From Flavobacteriales bacterium (GTDB taxonomy: Bacteria > Bacteroidota > Bacteroidia > Flavobacteriales > Flavobacteriaceae): 23,371 bases of DNA. Position 1 is the first letter of the stretch, and every line of letters begins with the position of its first letter. The stretch lies in the NCBI GenBank assembly GCA_026983815.1, contig JALSTJ010000016.1, positions 1 through 23,371 of the forward strand, in the 5' to 3' direction. The translations under genes were made by a program, and so were the position numbers. Shown here one piece after another: positions 23,015-23,371 of the stretch. The notes beneath the pieces are model-generated. The model was not told where the DNA came from, searched no databases, and worked only from the letters and a program-made list of their open reading frames with translations.

Positions 23015-23022
23015 TAGTTTTG
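23015..23022 (+). promoter_or_regulatory. -7 element of the terminal beta-barrel gene
   Basis: TAGTTTTG matches TAnnTTTG and lies 26 bp before the ATG at 23049. The nearest TTG (22987-22989) is 25 bp upstream, longer than the usual spacing. Confidence 0.55.
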
Positions 23023-23048
23023 TGGTGTTAATCATAAAAAACAAAAAA

Positions 23049-23371
23049 ATGAAAACAAGATTGGTTACATTATTAATTACTTTATTTGTAATACAATTTA
23101 CATTTGCACAAGTAAAAGTTGGTGTAAAACTAGGAGTCTTGGCAACGGATGTCAATGTAAAAGCTTCAACGAATTTGCAAGATTTGGAAATTCCTACTTC
23201 AAGAACCATAAATTTTAGTGCAGGAGCTACTTTGGAATATGAACTTATGGAAGATATTTTAGGAATTAGAACGGCTATTGAATATGCACAAAAAGGATAT
23301 AATGTGGACTTGAATAAGTTCAAACAAATGTATAACGATATACAAGAAATCAAAGGAGATTGGCGGGTTGC
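23049..23371 (+). CDS. Outer membrane beta-barrel protein, N-terminal part only
   Basis: 107 codons visible before the window ends. The N-terminus MKTRLVTLLITLFVIQFTFA is a signal peptide with likely cleavage before QVKVGVKLG. What follows has alternating strand patterns (VKVGVKLGV, INFSAGATLEYEL, GIRTAIEYAQKGY), typical of the small 8-stranded or PorT-like beta-barrels common in Bacteroidota (OMP_b-brl families). It stands alone behind the efflux terminator and its own -7 box, so it is not part of the pump operon. The function is unknown, and the remaining length cannot be judged. Confidence 0.8.
   Translation, partial: MKTRLVTLLITLFVIQFTFAQVKVGVKLGVLATDVNVKASTNLQDLEIPTSRTINFSAGATLEYELMEDILGIRTAIEYAQKGYNVDLNKFKQMYNDIQEIKGDWRV

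Overview
This window comes from a member of the Bacteroidota, most likely class Flavobacteriia. The DNA is AT-rich and the proteins are rich in Lys and Asn. There are no Shine-Dalgarno sequences, and lipoproteins carry the SCKK type of lipobox. Almost every transcription unit starts just downstream of a TAnnTTTG element, the -7 box of the Bacteroidetes primary sigma factor. I found no tRNA, rRNA, CRISPR array, transposase or phage gene.

Layout. (1) 1-4726: a PhoB-type response regulator (minus, cut by the window edge) is divergent from a surface lipoprotein with a beta-helix-like sequence and a TonB-dependent receptor. Between them are five TTAAAC-like hexamers at an exact 11-bp period, ending 9 bp before a perfect -7 box. 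This looks like a Pho-box array, so the lipoprotein/receptor pair is probably switched on by the regulator, perhaps under phosphate limitation. (2) 4732-4824: a 30-codon single-span membrane peptide on the minus strand with its own -7 box. (3) 5074-8300: a GCS2-type ligase-like domain fused to two CBS domains, then an AstE/aspartoacylase-type zinc hydrolase, then a small lipoprotein overlapping it by 4 bp. (4) 8301-8642: a convergent gap filled with short interspersed and inverted repeats. (5) 8643-10309 (minus): a multi-pass membrane protein resembling GT-C glycosyltransferases and a small membrane-anchored partner, start and stop overlapping. (6) 10456-13359: TolC-type outer membrane factor and MacA/HlyD-type adaptor, separated by a GC-richer repeat element and with no pump gene. 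(7) 13367-15679 (minus): MaeB-type malic enzyme with phosphotransacetylase-like C-terminus. (8) 15994-22847: a complete TetR - TolC - adaptor - RND efflux operon, ending in a strong terminator. (9) 23049-23371: start of an outer membrane beta-barrel protein, cut by the window edge.

The most unusual items are the 11-bp-phased operator array, a LysM domain fused to the C-terminus of the RND adaptor, the 30-aa membrane peptide, the structured repeat whose first bases form the tolC-like stop codon, and a perfect 16-bp-arm inverted repeat in a divergent promoter region. The window as a whole is dominated by cell-envelope transport: one TonB uptake pair and two efflux outer membrane/adaptor sets.
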